Source: an uncultured Eubacteriales bacterium (GTDB taxonomy: Bacteria > Bacillota > Clostridia > Oscillospirales > Acutalibacteraceae). From it: a stretch of DNA of 49,382 nt. The notes under the pieces are model-generated. The model did not search any database and was not told the origin of the DNA. It saw only the letters and a program-made list of their open reading frames with translations. Location of the stretch: the NCBI GenBank assembly GCA_900314355.1, contig OMUY01000083.1, positions 1-49,382 on the forward strand, in the 5' to 3' direction. This document shows positions 23,669 through 32,274 of the stretch, one piece after another (within the stretch, counting starts at the first letter, position 1; each line of letters begins with the position of its first letter). Both the position numbers and the translations under genes were made by a program.

Positions 23669-25384
23669 ATGAAAAAAACAGTGGTCAGATTTTTGTCGCT
23701 TTTTCTTTCTCTTGTTGTCGTTTTCTCGGCGGCCGTTCCCGCTTTTGCCGCGTCCGAAAGCAGAATAAAGAGAAATGAAGAGATCGCCGAAAAGCTAAAT
23801 GCAAAATTTAATAACGCCGCAGGAAATATTCTTGATTTTGTCGGCAACATCGTCCCCGACTCCGTAAACGTCAAAAAACTTGCGGACTACACGGAGGACG
23901 TTTCTTTCAAGGGAGATTCGGAATTTTTGACGGAGCCTGCGGACGGCGCATATTGGTCTTTGGGCTACAGCGAGGCTTCAATTCTCCCGTCTGACTTTCC
24001 TAAAGGCAAGTATTTCAAGGGCGGCTATGCCCTTGACAAGGCTTTTAATTCGATTCTCGACGATTTGAAAGTCAGAGTAATTGCTCTTGACGACAATTCC
24101 GGCAGGGGCAAAGTAGTTTTTGCCGTCGTTGACTGTATAGGTCTGGCGAACGCTGACGTAAAGCTTATAAGGCGGAAGCTTTCCGGTTTTGCGGAAGAAA
24201 ACAATATTATTTCCGTAAACGTTTCGGCTACTCACGTTCATTCCGGAATAGACACTCAGGGACCGTACACCAATATTGTCAAGTCCCTTTTCAAAAATAT
24301 AAACGCGTCTTTATTCAAGTCCGACAAGCTTGAAGAAGCGATAGATTCAAGATTTTTAAATATCATCGTGGAAAAAACGGCGGCTTGCGCCGAGGAAGCC
24401 GTAAACAACATGAAACCCGGAAAACTCACGTTCGCTTTCACAAATATCAAAGATTATATAAGGGACAGAACAGATCCCGTCTCATATGATGAAAATCTCT
24501 ACAGATTTATGTTTACTCCATACGACGGCAGTGAGAAAACAATTATCGGCTCATTCGGAGCGCACCCCGAGGCCGTCGGTTTTTCGTCAGATATAGCGTC
24601 TTCGGATTTCGTCTACTACACCGAACAGGTTTTAAACGAGAGGGGATATAACTATATATTCATTCAGGGCGATTTGGGAACAAACACCGAAAGCTTTTCT
24701 CAGTCCGGCGACGAACTTAACCTTTCGAGAACCGAAAACTGTAAAAGGTACGGCAAAGAGATTGGATATATCCTTGCCGGAATGACGTCATCAGACGAGG
24801 AGAGAAAAAATATAGCCGACGCCGATTTCGTAAAGGAAGGCGAGGCCGGCGGAAAATACACTCCGTGGTACATCTCGACGGCAGCCGCCGAAGAGGAAGA
24901 AGTTAAACCTATTCTGAACATTAAACAAAAAGAAGTATTGTTAAAAATTTCAAACGGTCTTTACAAGGGAATGACAAAACTTTCCCTCGCCGACAACGCC
25001 GTTTACAGGGACGGAAAGACAAAGGATTATTACAGCCCGACAGAGATAGGTTATCTTGAGCTCGGAGACGACATAAAAATATACCTTACGCCCGGCGAGA
25101 CTTACGGCGAACTTATAAACGGCGGAGAAGGAATAGAAGGATTCGGATATGTTTCCATAAAAGAAAAGCTTTATTCCGGCAAAAACCATGTTTTGGTAAT
25201 GGATTTGATGAACGACGCAGTAGGCTATGTCATGCCGGATAACCACTTCAGCTACTTTACATTTAAATACAGTGAGGACGGCGGATTTAAGTTCAAAGAC
25301 GGATGGGGCTTTACATCTGTAGGAAAAGAAGCCGCGTCGACATTAATCGGAGATTTCTATAAACTCGTAGACGAGACCAAATAA
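23669..25384 (+). CDS. Secreted neutral/alkaline ceramidase-like hydrolase
   Basis: The 571-residue product starts with a signal peptide (residues 1-27, cleavage after AFA). The body has the N-terminal domain of neutral/alkaline nonlysosomal ceramidases (PF04734): VVDCIGL near 153, the zinc-ligand loop ATHVHSG at 187-193, GAHPEAVG at 297-304 and QGDLGTNTE near 333, the counterpart of the family's GDVSPN. Real ceramidases split ceramide into sphingosine and fatty acid, but many bacterial homologues have unknown substrates, so the specificity here is open. Compared with full-length ceramidases it lacks an obvious C-terminal Ig-like domain of normal size. It is monocistronic and preceded by AAAGGGG. 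Confidence 0.78.
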   Translation: MKKTVVRFLSLFLSLVVVFSAAVPAFAASESRIKRNEEIAEKLNAKFNNAAGNILDFVGNIVPDSVNVKKLADYTEDVSFKGDSEFLTEPADGAYWSLGYSEASILPSDFPKGKYFKGGYALDKAFNSILDDLKVRVIALDDNSGRGKVVFAVVDCIGLANADVKLIRRKLSGFAEENNIISVNVSATHVHSGIDTQGPYTNIVKSLFKNINASLFKSDKLEEAIDSRFLNIIVEKTAACAEEAVNNMKPGKLTFAFTNIKDYIRDRTDPVSYDENLYRFMFTPYDGSEKTIIGSFGAHPEAVGFSSDIASSDFVYYTEQVLNERGYNYIFIQGDLGTNTESFSQSGDELNLSRTENCKRYGKEIGYILAGMTSSDEERKNIADADFVKEGEAGGKYTPWYISTAAAEEEEVKPILNIKQKEVLLKISNGLYKGMTKLSLADNAVYRDGKTKDYYSPTEIGYLELGDDIKIYLTPGETYGELINGGEGIEGFGYVSIKEKLYSGKNHVLVMDLMNDAVGYVMPDNHFSYFTFKYSEDGGFKFKDGWGFTSVGKEAASTLIGDFYKLVDETK

Positions 25385-25449
25385 AAAATTTTTAACGGAA
25401 AAATCAGGTTAATCTTTCGTTTGATGTGAATTATAATTTAAATTTCCGT

Positions 25450-25477
25450 TTGACAATATTAAAAACATCTGTATAAT
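25450..25477 (+). promoter_or_regulatory. Promoter of hinT
   Basis: TTGACA (25450-25455) and TATAAT (25472-25477) with a 16-base spacer, about 67 bases before the start codon. Confidence 0.7.
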
Positions 25478-25544
25478 GTATAATATAATTTCAGAGATAA
25501 TTGTCTGATTCTTTTATCTTATTTGGAAGAGAGGAGGAATAATA

Positions 25545-25889
25545 ATGGACGATTGCCTTTTCTGCAGGATAATAAGCGGAGAAGTTCCTTCAAACAAGGT
25601 TTACGAGGACAGCCTCTGCTACGCGTTCAGGGACATCAATCCGCAGGCTCCGACTCATATTCTTGTCATACCAAAGCAGCATATTGAGTCCGTCTCCGAT
25701 ATCAATTCGGAAAATTCCGCCGTAGTCGCGCATATTTTCGAAGTGATAGCTAAAATCGCGAAGGACGAAGGCCTCACGGAAAAAGGATACAGAGTTGTTT
25801 CAAATATTGGCGAGTACGGTCAGCAGTCTGTAAAGCATCTCCATTTTCATGTGATAGGCGGCAGGCAGTTCGGATGGCCGCCGGGATAA
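25545..25889 (+). CDS. hinT: HIT family purine nucleoside phosphoramidase (HinT-like)
   Basis: The 114-residue product has the N-terminal CxxC pair (CLFC) of HinT proteins, the ILVIPKQHI strand and the catalytic histidine triad HLHFHVIGG near the C-terminus. The family hydrolyses adenosine phosphoramidates and aminoacyl-adenylates. GAGGAGG precedes ATG 25545. A small conserved gene follows after 26 bases on the same transcript. Confidence 0.94.
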   Translation: MDDCLFCRIISGEVPSNKVYEDSLCYAFRDINPQAPTHILVIPKQHIESVSDINSENSAVVAHIFEVIAKIAKDEGLTEKGYRVVSNIGEYGQQSVKHLHFHVIGGRQFGWPPG

Positions 25890-25915
25890 TCAGTTTTAAT
25901 TTAAGGAGAAAATAA

Positions 25916-26287
25916 ATGGCAGAAAAAAAAGGAGCGGCCGCAAAGACCGCGAAGGAAACGGAGTCAAAACAGCCCAATAATGTTATTAAGACCGAATTTC
26001 CCGAATATAAAGGCATTCCTCTCGTGAGATCGGGCAGAACCATTTACTACGGCAATATGCGCGATCCCTACGTTATAATGATGCAGGTTCTCTCGTCGTC
26101 TGATACAAACGGACTAAGCGTGTCACAGAGAATTTCCATTCAGCTTGTAAAAACAGACCCTTCTGTTCCTTTGACTGAAAAGATAGTCAAGAAGGCGGAA
26201 AGACAGGGAATGAATCAAGCTCTTGAAATTTCATATGTATGGCTTCACAGAGCTTTGTCAGACCCCGAAAGCATGAAAAAAAGCTGA
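25916..26287 (+). CDS. Small conserved protein, function unknown
   Basis: The 123-residue product has a Lys/Ala-rich start (about 1-20) and then a compact domain beginning KTEFPEYKGIPLVRSGRTIYYG, with conserved-looking GNMRDPYVIMMQVL and an amphipathic C-terminal helix. It carries no signal peptide and no cysteine. I do not recognise the family. It is the second gene after hinT, with AAGGAG before its ATG and a strong terminator after its stop. Confidence 0.75.
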   Translation: MAEKKGAAAKTAKETESKQPNNVIKTEFPEYKGIPLVRSGRTIYYGNMRDPYVIMMQVLSSSDTNGLSVSQRISIQLVKTDPSVPLTEKIVKKAERQGMNQALEISYVWLHRALSDPESMKKS

Positions 26288-26296
26288 ATAAAAAAT

Positions 26297-26325
26297 TAAA
26301 GCCGGATTTGTCTCCGGCTTTTCTT
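26297..26325 (+). terminator. Terminator of the hinT unit
   Basis: AAAGCCGGA (26298-26306) and TCCGGCTTT (26313-26321) form a perfect 9-bp stem ending in TTTTC. Confidence 0.85.
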
Positions 26326-26385
26326 ACGCTTTTTTTTTTACAAATATTAAATCCGCGCTCCGAATTTTGAAACGCGGATAAAAAT

Positions 26386-27144
26386 TTACTTATTCAATAA
26401 AAGCTTTTCAACCGCCTCGCCGACGCCTCCGTCTTTCGCGTCGCACGAAACGAAGTCGCAAATTTTTTTAATTTCAGGAATAGCGTTGCCCATAGCCACG
26501 CTGATTCCCGCGGCTTTAAGCATATCCTCGTCGTTTGCGGAGTCGCCGAACGCGATGGAATTTTCTCCGGGCAGATTTAAATAATCAAGCATGCGGAACA
26601 TTCCCTCCGCTTTGCCGAAACCCTTCGGACAAAATTCAGAATATCGTTCATGCCTGTACATTATGTATTTTTTTCCGAAAAGCGTCATTTCGCTGTCGCT
26701 CAAAGCGCCCTCGACGTACATTTTATTTATCTTGTAATTTTTGAATTTTCCGTAAAAATCAGCGGGATTTTCAAGTATGTCTTTGGCGTGGCGCCTGGCT
26801 CTCGGATTCATCCAGACGACAGTATCCTCACCTTCAAATCCTACCTCTCTCGAATCGTTCCGAAAATATTTCGCAATCTCAAAGCACTCGTCTTGTGACA
26901 TAAGATTGTGAAAAATCTGTTTTCCTCTGAATCTCAGGTCGGTTCCTATTCCCGCGACGGCGCCGTCAAGCGGCACTTCGTCGAACATTTCCTTCGGGAT
27001 AAATCCCATAGACCTCGCCGTGTTGAGAAAAATGAAATGCCCGAGCTTTCTCGCTTCCGCGAGCGCATCGACGTTTCTTTTCGGAACCTTTCCATTGTAG
27101 TAAAGCGTATTGTCTATATCGAGAAACAAAGCGTAAATTTTCAT
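26386..27144 (-). CDS. HAD-IIB (Cof-type) phosphatase
   Basis: The 252-residue product has the HAD motifs: LDIDNT (residues 8-13, nucleophile and acid Asp), NTARS as motif II, and FGDSANDEDML as motif IV. The large cap between residues about 85 and 185 is of the IIB type. Such enzymes act on sugar phosphates or cofactors such as FMN and PLP, and the substrate is unknown here. It follows DUF4364 by 34 bases and is the last gene of a metA-DUF4364-HAD unit. Confidence 0.88.
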   Translation of the reverse strand: MKIYALFLDIDNTLYYNGKVPKRNVDALAEARKLGHFIFLNTARSMGFIPKEMFDEVPLDGAVAGIGTDLRFRGKQIFHNLMSQDECFEIAKYFRNDSREVGFEGEDTVVWMNPRARRHAKDILENPADFYGKFKNYKINKMYVEGALSDSEMTLFGKKYIMYRHERYSEFCPKGFGKAEGMFRMLDYLNLPGENSIAFGDSANDEDMLKAAGISVAMGNAIPEIKKICDFVSCDAKDGGVGEAVEKLLLNK

Positions 27145-27178
27145 ATAATTTAAATTTCCGTTAATGTGCTTTTAAAAA

Positions 27179-27754
27179 TCAGCTTTTAAAATCGTTGTCG
27201 CTTGTCAGAGCGTCAATAATGTTTTCATAAAGTCTGACGGGATTATTGTAGAAATTGCTTCTCATAATTTCGGCTCTCTCGTAATCGCCGACCGTAAGCG
27301 TAAGGTTTAAAAATTCGCTGTCGATAGAATCAAAAGCGGACGACATTCTGATTGTAATTTTATATTGTCCGCTTTGATCTTTTTCAATATCAAACGAATT
27401 TTCCCGTTTGCGTCTTTCGAGTAAAAGAGCCTTCTGCGCGGAAGAAACAGCCTTCGCTTTCATAAACGATGAAAGCGATACCGATAAATCCCTCGCTATT
27501 TTCCTGCCTCCGTCCGACGCGAAAAGACGGCCGTCTTTTTCTTCTATATCTTTTGAAGAAATAAGCTCGTCAAGACAATTTGAAACCTCAAAATAATTGG
27601 CGATTGAATTTTCGTACAGAACTTTCTGCAAAGTGTCGCGTTTAATGCCGTCGGGACACGAGGAAAGACAGTAGCATATTATGATTTTTATTTTTCCGGA
27701 GTTCTGAATTCCGGATATATTGTCGTTTGCCGGAAAAGAATCCTTTTCGCCCAT
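27179..27754 (-). CDS. DUF4364 family protein, probable winged-helix regulator
   Basis: The 191-residue product matches the DUF4364 family seen in Clostridia. Its first 90 residues look like a winged helix (KIIICYCLSS, TLQKVLYENSIANYFEVSNCLDELISS), and the remainder is an alpha/beta domain. AGGAGAGGAAGG precedes ATG 27754. It lies between metA (32 bases) and a HAD phosphatase (34 bases). A regulatory role is inferred from fold only. Confidence 0.8.
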   Translation of the reverse strand: MGEKDSFPANDNISGIQNSGKIKIIICYCLSSCPDGIKRDTLQKVLYENSIANYFEVSNCLDELISSKDIEEKDGRLFASDGGRKIARDLSVSLSSFMKAKAVSSAQKALLLERRKRENSFDIEKDQSGQYKITIRMSSAFDSIDSEFLNLTLTVGDYERAEIMRSNFYNNPVRLYENIIDALTSDNDFKS

Positions 27755-27786
27755 TTGCCCTTCCTCTCCTTTCTGAGTTTAGTTTA

Positions 27787-28704
27787 TCAGCATATGCTCG
27801 TTATCTCGTAAGGCGTTTGCTGGTAGACGAAATAATTGAGCCAGTTTGTGAAAATAAGCGAACCTGTGGAGCGCCATGTTATCATAGGCTCCCTTGTCGG
27901 ATCGTCGTCGGGGAAATAATTATAAGGCACGTCTATGTCAAGTCCCTTTTCCTTGTCCCTGAAATACTCATTAGCGAGAGTGTTGGCGTCATATTCCGAA
28001 TGACCCATTGAGTAGAAATTTCTGCACTCCATATCCGAAATCAGATGAACTCCGGCCTTTTTGGAATATGAAAGTATCTGAAGGTCGGCGATTTTCGCAA
28101 TGTCGGACATCTTTATTTCCGTATGCCTCGAATGGGGAACGTAGAAAACGTCGTCAATTCCTCTCATAAGCGGATGAATCAAGTCAAGAGGCTCATGCTC
28201 GAAAACACCGAAAACTTTTTTATCAAGGGTATATTTTTTCAGCCCGTATTTATGGTAAAGAGCCGCCTGCGCTCCCCAGCATATATTGAAAGTGGAATAT
28301 ACATGCGTCTGCGCCCAGTCAAATACCCGGCACAGCTCGTCCCAGTAATCGACCTCTTCAAAAGGCATCTGTTCAACGGGCGCGCCGGTGACTATCATTC
28401 CGTCGAATTTTTCGTCCCTGACCATATCGAACGTCTTGTAGAATTTTATCATATGTTCCATTGGCGTTGTTTTTGATACATGCGACGCCATCTGAAGAAA
28501 TTCTATATCCACCTGTATCGGAGAGTTGGACAAAAGGCGCAGTATCTGCGTCTCGGTCTCTATTTTTTTCGGCATCAAATTTAAAAAAAGTATTCTTAAA
28601 GGCCTGATGTCCTGCGATTCGGCACGCTGTTTTGTCATAACGAATATATTTTCCTGCTCAAGAAATTTTCTTGCGGGAAGCTCGTTATCTATATTGATAG
28701 GCAT
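27787..28704 (-). CDS. metA: Homoserine O-acetyltransferase (MetA family)
   Basis: The 305-residue product is a MetA-type acyltransferase with catalytic C142 (ICWGAQ), H235 and E237 (MGHSEYD). Position 111 is Glu (GAPVE), which in this family marks acetyl-CoA use; Gly at 111 marks succinyl-CoA use. It therefore most likely makes O-acetylhomoserine for methionine synthesis. GAGGTGA lies before ATG 28704. No S-box or Met T-box leader is visible in the 140 bases upstream, so its control is not the usual one for this phylum. Confidence 0.94.
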   Translation of the reverse strand: MPINIDNELPARKFLEQENIFVMTKQRAESQDIRPLRILFLNLMPKKIETETQILRLLSNSPIQVDIEFLQMASHVSKTTPMEHMIKFYKTFDMVRDEKFDGMIVTGAPVEQMPFEEVDYWDELCRVFDWAQTHVYSTFNICWGAQAALYHKYGLKKYTLDKKVFGVFEHEPLDLIHPLMRGIDDVFYVPHSRHTEIKMSDIAKIADLQILSYSKKAGVHLISDMECRNFYSMGHSEYDANTLANEYFRDKEKGLDIDVPYNYFPDDDPTREPMITWRSTGSLIFTNWLNYFVYQQTPYEITSIC

Positions 28705-28845
28705 TTTGACGTCACCTCACAGACAAATATAATTTATATGTATTTTTTTATCTTTTGTGTTGTATTTTACATCACCAATATTAACAGATTATTTCATAGA
28801 CTTTAAATGTTGGGCAAATTTTTTTACGCTTATATAAATTTCAAA

Positions 28846-31116
28846 TCATCTTACAACTTTTTCCGCCGTAAAACCGCCTATTACTATGTTGTCCGACGTA
28901 GTGACAGGTGAGGTGTTGTAATTTATGTAAATTTCCGTTCCGTCCGAATAAACTGTTCTGTAAACGCCTGAAATATCGTTTCCGGCAGAATCGGTTGTGA
29001 TTTTTTCGTGCTTTACCATTGTTTTGTTCTGAAGGCTTTCGAGAAGATCGGCGGATTCTCTGTAAAAATCCACGACTTCCGAAAGTTTTTCCTGCTCGGC
29101 ATAATAACCGTAGTAAAATACCGAATCAGATGAATATACATAGCTGTAATGCGGCAGTGAACCGTACTCAAGATTTCTGAGCATTTCATATCTGTAAAGC
29201 GGATCGCCCGCGTCTATGGCGTCGGAATAGTAATTTACATATCCGTGGAGAACAAGCTCCGAAAAAGGAACCTGTTCGTACGCGTCCGATTCGGGATAGA
29301 ACGTGTCAAAATCAAGATATGTATTTTCCGCGCCGTAAAGAGCGTATGCGTTGCCGCCGGTCACAGAAAGTTTGCCTGAATTGAGAAGGCTTCTCATCAT
29401 GTTCATTACGCTCTGTTTTGCGTCTTCCCTCGAAAAACCTTTATCGGAATATATGACGCGCCCGGCGTCGGAAACGGAAATTCCGTCGCAGAGAGACATA
29501 TATCTGCCGCCTGTAAACGACGTGAAAAGAGGAGTGAACCGCTGCATTGCGAGAAGATACTGGCGGTATGACGATTCGGATGAATATGAATTGAGATTTG
29601 TGTTGTTCTGAGCTCCCGACGACACGTCTGCTCCCGCCCTCGTATAAAATCTTGTCGTGTTCTGCGAGTCGTAGTACATCGGATCGGAAAACGACGCTGT
29701 CAAAGATGAATTGTCGGGCGCTAAAGCGGAGTCCGCAGCCGAATACGATTTGGATGAAGAAAAAATTCCCACGTCAAGATATGTCTCAAAATTCTGCTGA
29801 GACGAGTAATAATATAATTTTTTCAAATCGGAAATACGTCCGAGACTTGAATCGATACCCGAGGAGTAAAGATCTTTCTGCTGAACTCCTCCGTCGAAAA
29901 AGCCCGAAAGATTTACGGTGATATTGTCAAGTCCTTTTCCTTTGAGAGATGAAAGAATAGTCTCGGCCTGAGATACGGCAGTCAGCTTTTTCCCGCCGTT
30001 GGAGCCTGTGACGGTCAGAATAAAAGGCAGATCATCGTTTTCAGATTTTTGGGCGGACAGGTAGTTTTCGTTTATAAGTTCTTCCCTGACGGCAGAAGCC
30101 ATGCCGGAATAATCGGCGCTTGAACCTGTCAGGAATTTGTATTTTACAGACATATCGCCCTTGTACGGCGTTCCGAGGTACGCATCCTGAGAATCCGTTT
30201 CAGTTCTGACCGGCGTCACGTTGAAAAGAGGGTAGACAGAAAACGGATTTGTTCCGTTTGCCCTGTTCGCTATAATCTCCGATATGCTGTCGCCTTTTTC
30301 AATGACTGCGGCAAACGCGTTGCCACCTTTTTTCAGACCGAAAGCAGGTATTCTCGCGGACGCCGAAATATCTCCGCTCTCGGCAGGATCCTGACCGTAT
30401 ACGTGAAAATCAACATGACTTGTGCTGCCGTCGGTTTTATCCAAGTGCATTACAGCACCCGAATTGTCAGGCAGAAGAATGTAGTCGTCGGATGACGTCT
30501 CGTAGGAGGAGCCGAAATACGGCATAACGGAAACTGTGAGAACGGAAAGCCCCGGAGCTGTTTTTATCTCGCTTCCATTTACTGTAAATTCCACATCCTG
30601 TCCCGAAAGTGTTATTTCAACAGGTACCGACGCCCAGATTTCGCCCTGGAGCAAATTTTCATAAGATTTATTTGCAGTTGAGTTGTTTGAACCCATAACA
30701 TATGTAGTCTTTATTCCGCTGTCTGTTTTTTCAGTCTTGTCTGTCCCGAAAGCGACGCTTGAGTCCTGGGAATCAAGCTCGTATACGCCGTTCGCGTTGG
30801 CCACGGTTATTTTGATCATCGAGCTCAAATAATTCGATTCGTTTAGAAGCGACTGAAAAACAGAATTTCCTGAGTTGTCGCATACCGAAATTCCGGTAGT
30901 GTCTTTGTCAAAATAAAGTGAGAGAAAATCGCCCGACGCGATTTTCTCTTTGTTTTCCGATGCCGAATGGTACTTAAATCCCATATTGGTAGCAGTTGCC
31001 GCATCGGTGTATTTGAATTTTACAAAATCCGACTTTTTCTCTTCGCCGCCGCATGACGATAAAACAGAAGCGATTATAACAAAAGCCAAAATCAAACAAA
31101 AAATTCTTTTTTTCAT
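28846..31116 (-). CDS. Large DUF5696-type lipoprotein
   Basis: From ATG 31116 the product has 756 residues and a lipobox L19-S-S-C22, so it is exported and lipid-anchored. The long beta-rich body, with DNSGAVMHLDK, GLKKGGNAFAAVIEKG and the C-terminal GVYRTVYSDGTEIYINYN, matches my memory of DUF5696 proteins in Clostridia, which sit near glycan-handling genes. A glycoside-hydrolase-like fold is often suspected for them, but no catalytic residue is asserted here. An in-frame TTG lies seven codons upstream; neither start has a good ribosome site. It follows the DMT transporter by 28 bases on the same strand. Confidence 0.78.
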   Translation of the reverse strand: MKKRIFCLILAFVIIASVLSSCGGEEKKSDFVKFKYTDAATATNMGFKYHSASENKEKIASGDFLSLYFDKDTTGISVCDNSGNSVFQSLLNESNYLSSMIKITVANANGVYELDSQDSSVAFGTDKTEKTDSGIKTTYVMGSNNSTANKSYENLLQGEIWASVPVEITLSGQDVEFTVNGSEIKTAPGLSVLTVSVMPYFGSSYETSSDDYILLPDNSGAVMHLDKTDGSTSHVDFHVYGQDPAESGDISASARIPAFGLKKGGNAFAAVIEKGDSISEIIANRANGTNPFSVYPLFNVTPVRTETDSQDAYLGTPYKGDMSVKYKFLTGSSADYSGMASAVREELINENYLSAQKSENDDLPFILTVTGSNGGKKLTAVSQAETILSSLKGKGLDNITVNLSGFFDGGVQQKDLYSSGIDSSLGRISDLKKLYYYSSQQNFETYLDVGIFSSSKSYSAADSALAPDNSSLTASFSDPMYYDSQNTTRFYTRAGADVSSGAQNNTNLNSYSSESSYRQYLLAMQRFTPLFTSFTGGRYMSLCDGISVSDAGRVIYSDKGFSREDAKQSVMNMMRSLLNSGKLSVTGGNAYALYGAENTYLDFDTFYPESDAYEQVPFSELVLHGYVNYYSDAIDAGDPLYRYEMLRNLEYGSLPHYSYVYSSDSVFYYGYYAEQEKLSEVVDFYRESADLLESLQNKTMVKHEKITTDSAGNDISGVYRTVYSDGTEIYINYNTSPVTTSDNIVIGGFTAEKVVR

Positions 31117-31144
31117 TTCTTTGAAATTATTACTCAATAAAAAA

Positions 31145-32068
31145 TCAATCGGACGAAAGCTGTGTTTTTCTGTCGAGACGTCTGTTGTAAAGGAACATCG
31201 AAACGCCTGCCGAGATTATCAGAAAATATCCTATGAAACTGAATTTGTCAGGTATTTCGTCGAATATGAAAAATCCGAGTATCGCGGCGAAGAATACCTG
31301 GGTGTAATCGTAGACTGAAATTTCTTTCGCCGGAGCGTACATGTATGCTTTTGTTATGCCTGTCTGTCCTATACAAGCCGAAATTCCGGCGAGCAGAAGA
31401 AACAAACATTGATTAAGCGACATAAACTCGTGTTTCCAAATTATAAACGGCAGACATAAAACGCAGGAAAAAGCGGAGAAATAAAATATTATTACCTTCC
31501 CGTTTACTCCTTTTAATCCGAGCTTTCTGACAAACGTATAGGCAATTCCGGCGCCGAGACCTCCGAGAAGTCCCATAAAAGCAGGAAAGGCCTGAATATT
31601 GGAGCCGGTTGGCTTTATTATGAAAGCGCTGCCGACAAAAGCCGTTATCACGCCGATTATCTGAACCAACTTCGGCTTTTCTTTTAAAATAATAATTGAA
31701 AAAATTACCGCGAAAAACGGCGACATTTTGTTAAGCATATTGGCGTCGGCAATATTCAGCCTGTCAATAGCGTAAAAATTGCACAGAAGACCAAGAGTGC
31801 CGAAAAAGCTTCTGCAGAATAGGTCGGGCACGTTCTTTTTTTCGGGGATGAAAGAGATATGCTGTTTTATCATGATTATTCCGAAAACAACCATCGCCAC
31901 GAAATTTCTGAAAAAAGCTTTTTCAAATGTGGGAAGGTCGCCGGAAAGTTTGACAAATGTCGTCATCAGAGAAAATCCGAACGCGGCAAGCAGAATAAAT
32001 CCTATCCCCTTCAGACGTCTTACAGACTGCGATTCGCCTTTGACCGAAGAGTTTTCTTTATCTTTCAT
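31145..32068 (-). CDS. DMT superfamily (EamA) transporter
   Basis: The 307-residue product has about ten transmembrane spans in two EamA repeats (about 20-150 and 165-300), with GFSLMTTFVKL early in the first and AYMYAPAKEISVYDYTQVFFA, a typical DMT signature, in the second. Substrates in this family are metabolites, nucleotide sugars or amino acids; none can be chosen. GGGAGAT precedes the start. It is the first gene of a two-gene unit with the DUF5696 lipoprotein. Confidence 0.88.
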   Translation of the reverse strand: MKDKENSSVKGESQSVRRLKGIGFILLAAFGFSLMTTFVKLSGDLPTFEKAFFRNFVAMVVFGIIMIKQHISFIPEKKNVPDLFCRSFFGTLGLLCNFYAIDRLNIADANMLNKMSPFFAVIFSIIILKEKPKLVQIIGVITAFVGSAFIIKPTGSNIQAFPAFMGLLGGLGAGIAYTFVRKLGLKGVNGKVIIFYFSAFSCVLCLPFIIWKHEFMSLNQCLFLLLAGISACIGQTGITKAYMYAPAKEISVYDYTQVFFAAILGFFIFDEIPDKFSFIGYFLIISAGVSMFLYNRRLDRKTQLSSD

Positions 32069-32232
32069 TTTATTTTATCTCCCTGAAACAGTCGTTCAGG
32101 TTTTTGCCGATGCCTGAAATTACTGTCAACACAAATAATAACATATCATTTTATTTAATTCAAGTGAACTCGGTTTGTCAATCAGCTGTTTTGACATGCA
32201 GAAAATTAAAATCATTTTATTTTTTGCAGACA

Positions 32233-32260
32233 AAAAACAGGCTTCCGACAAAGGAAGCCC
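32233..32260 (-). terminator. Terminator of the beta-helix lipoprotein gene
   Basis: GGCTTCC (32240-32246) and GGAAGCC (32253-32259) form a 7-bp stem. Read on the minus strand it runs into TGTTTTTTG just past the stop codon. Confidence 0.75.
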
Positions 32261-32274
32261 AAAAATATTATTTT

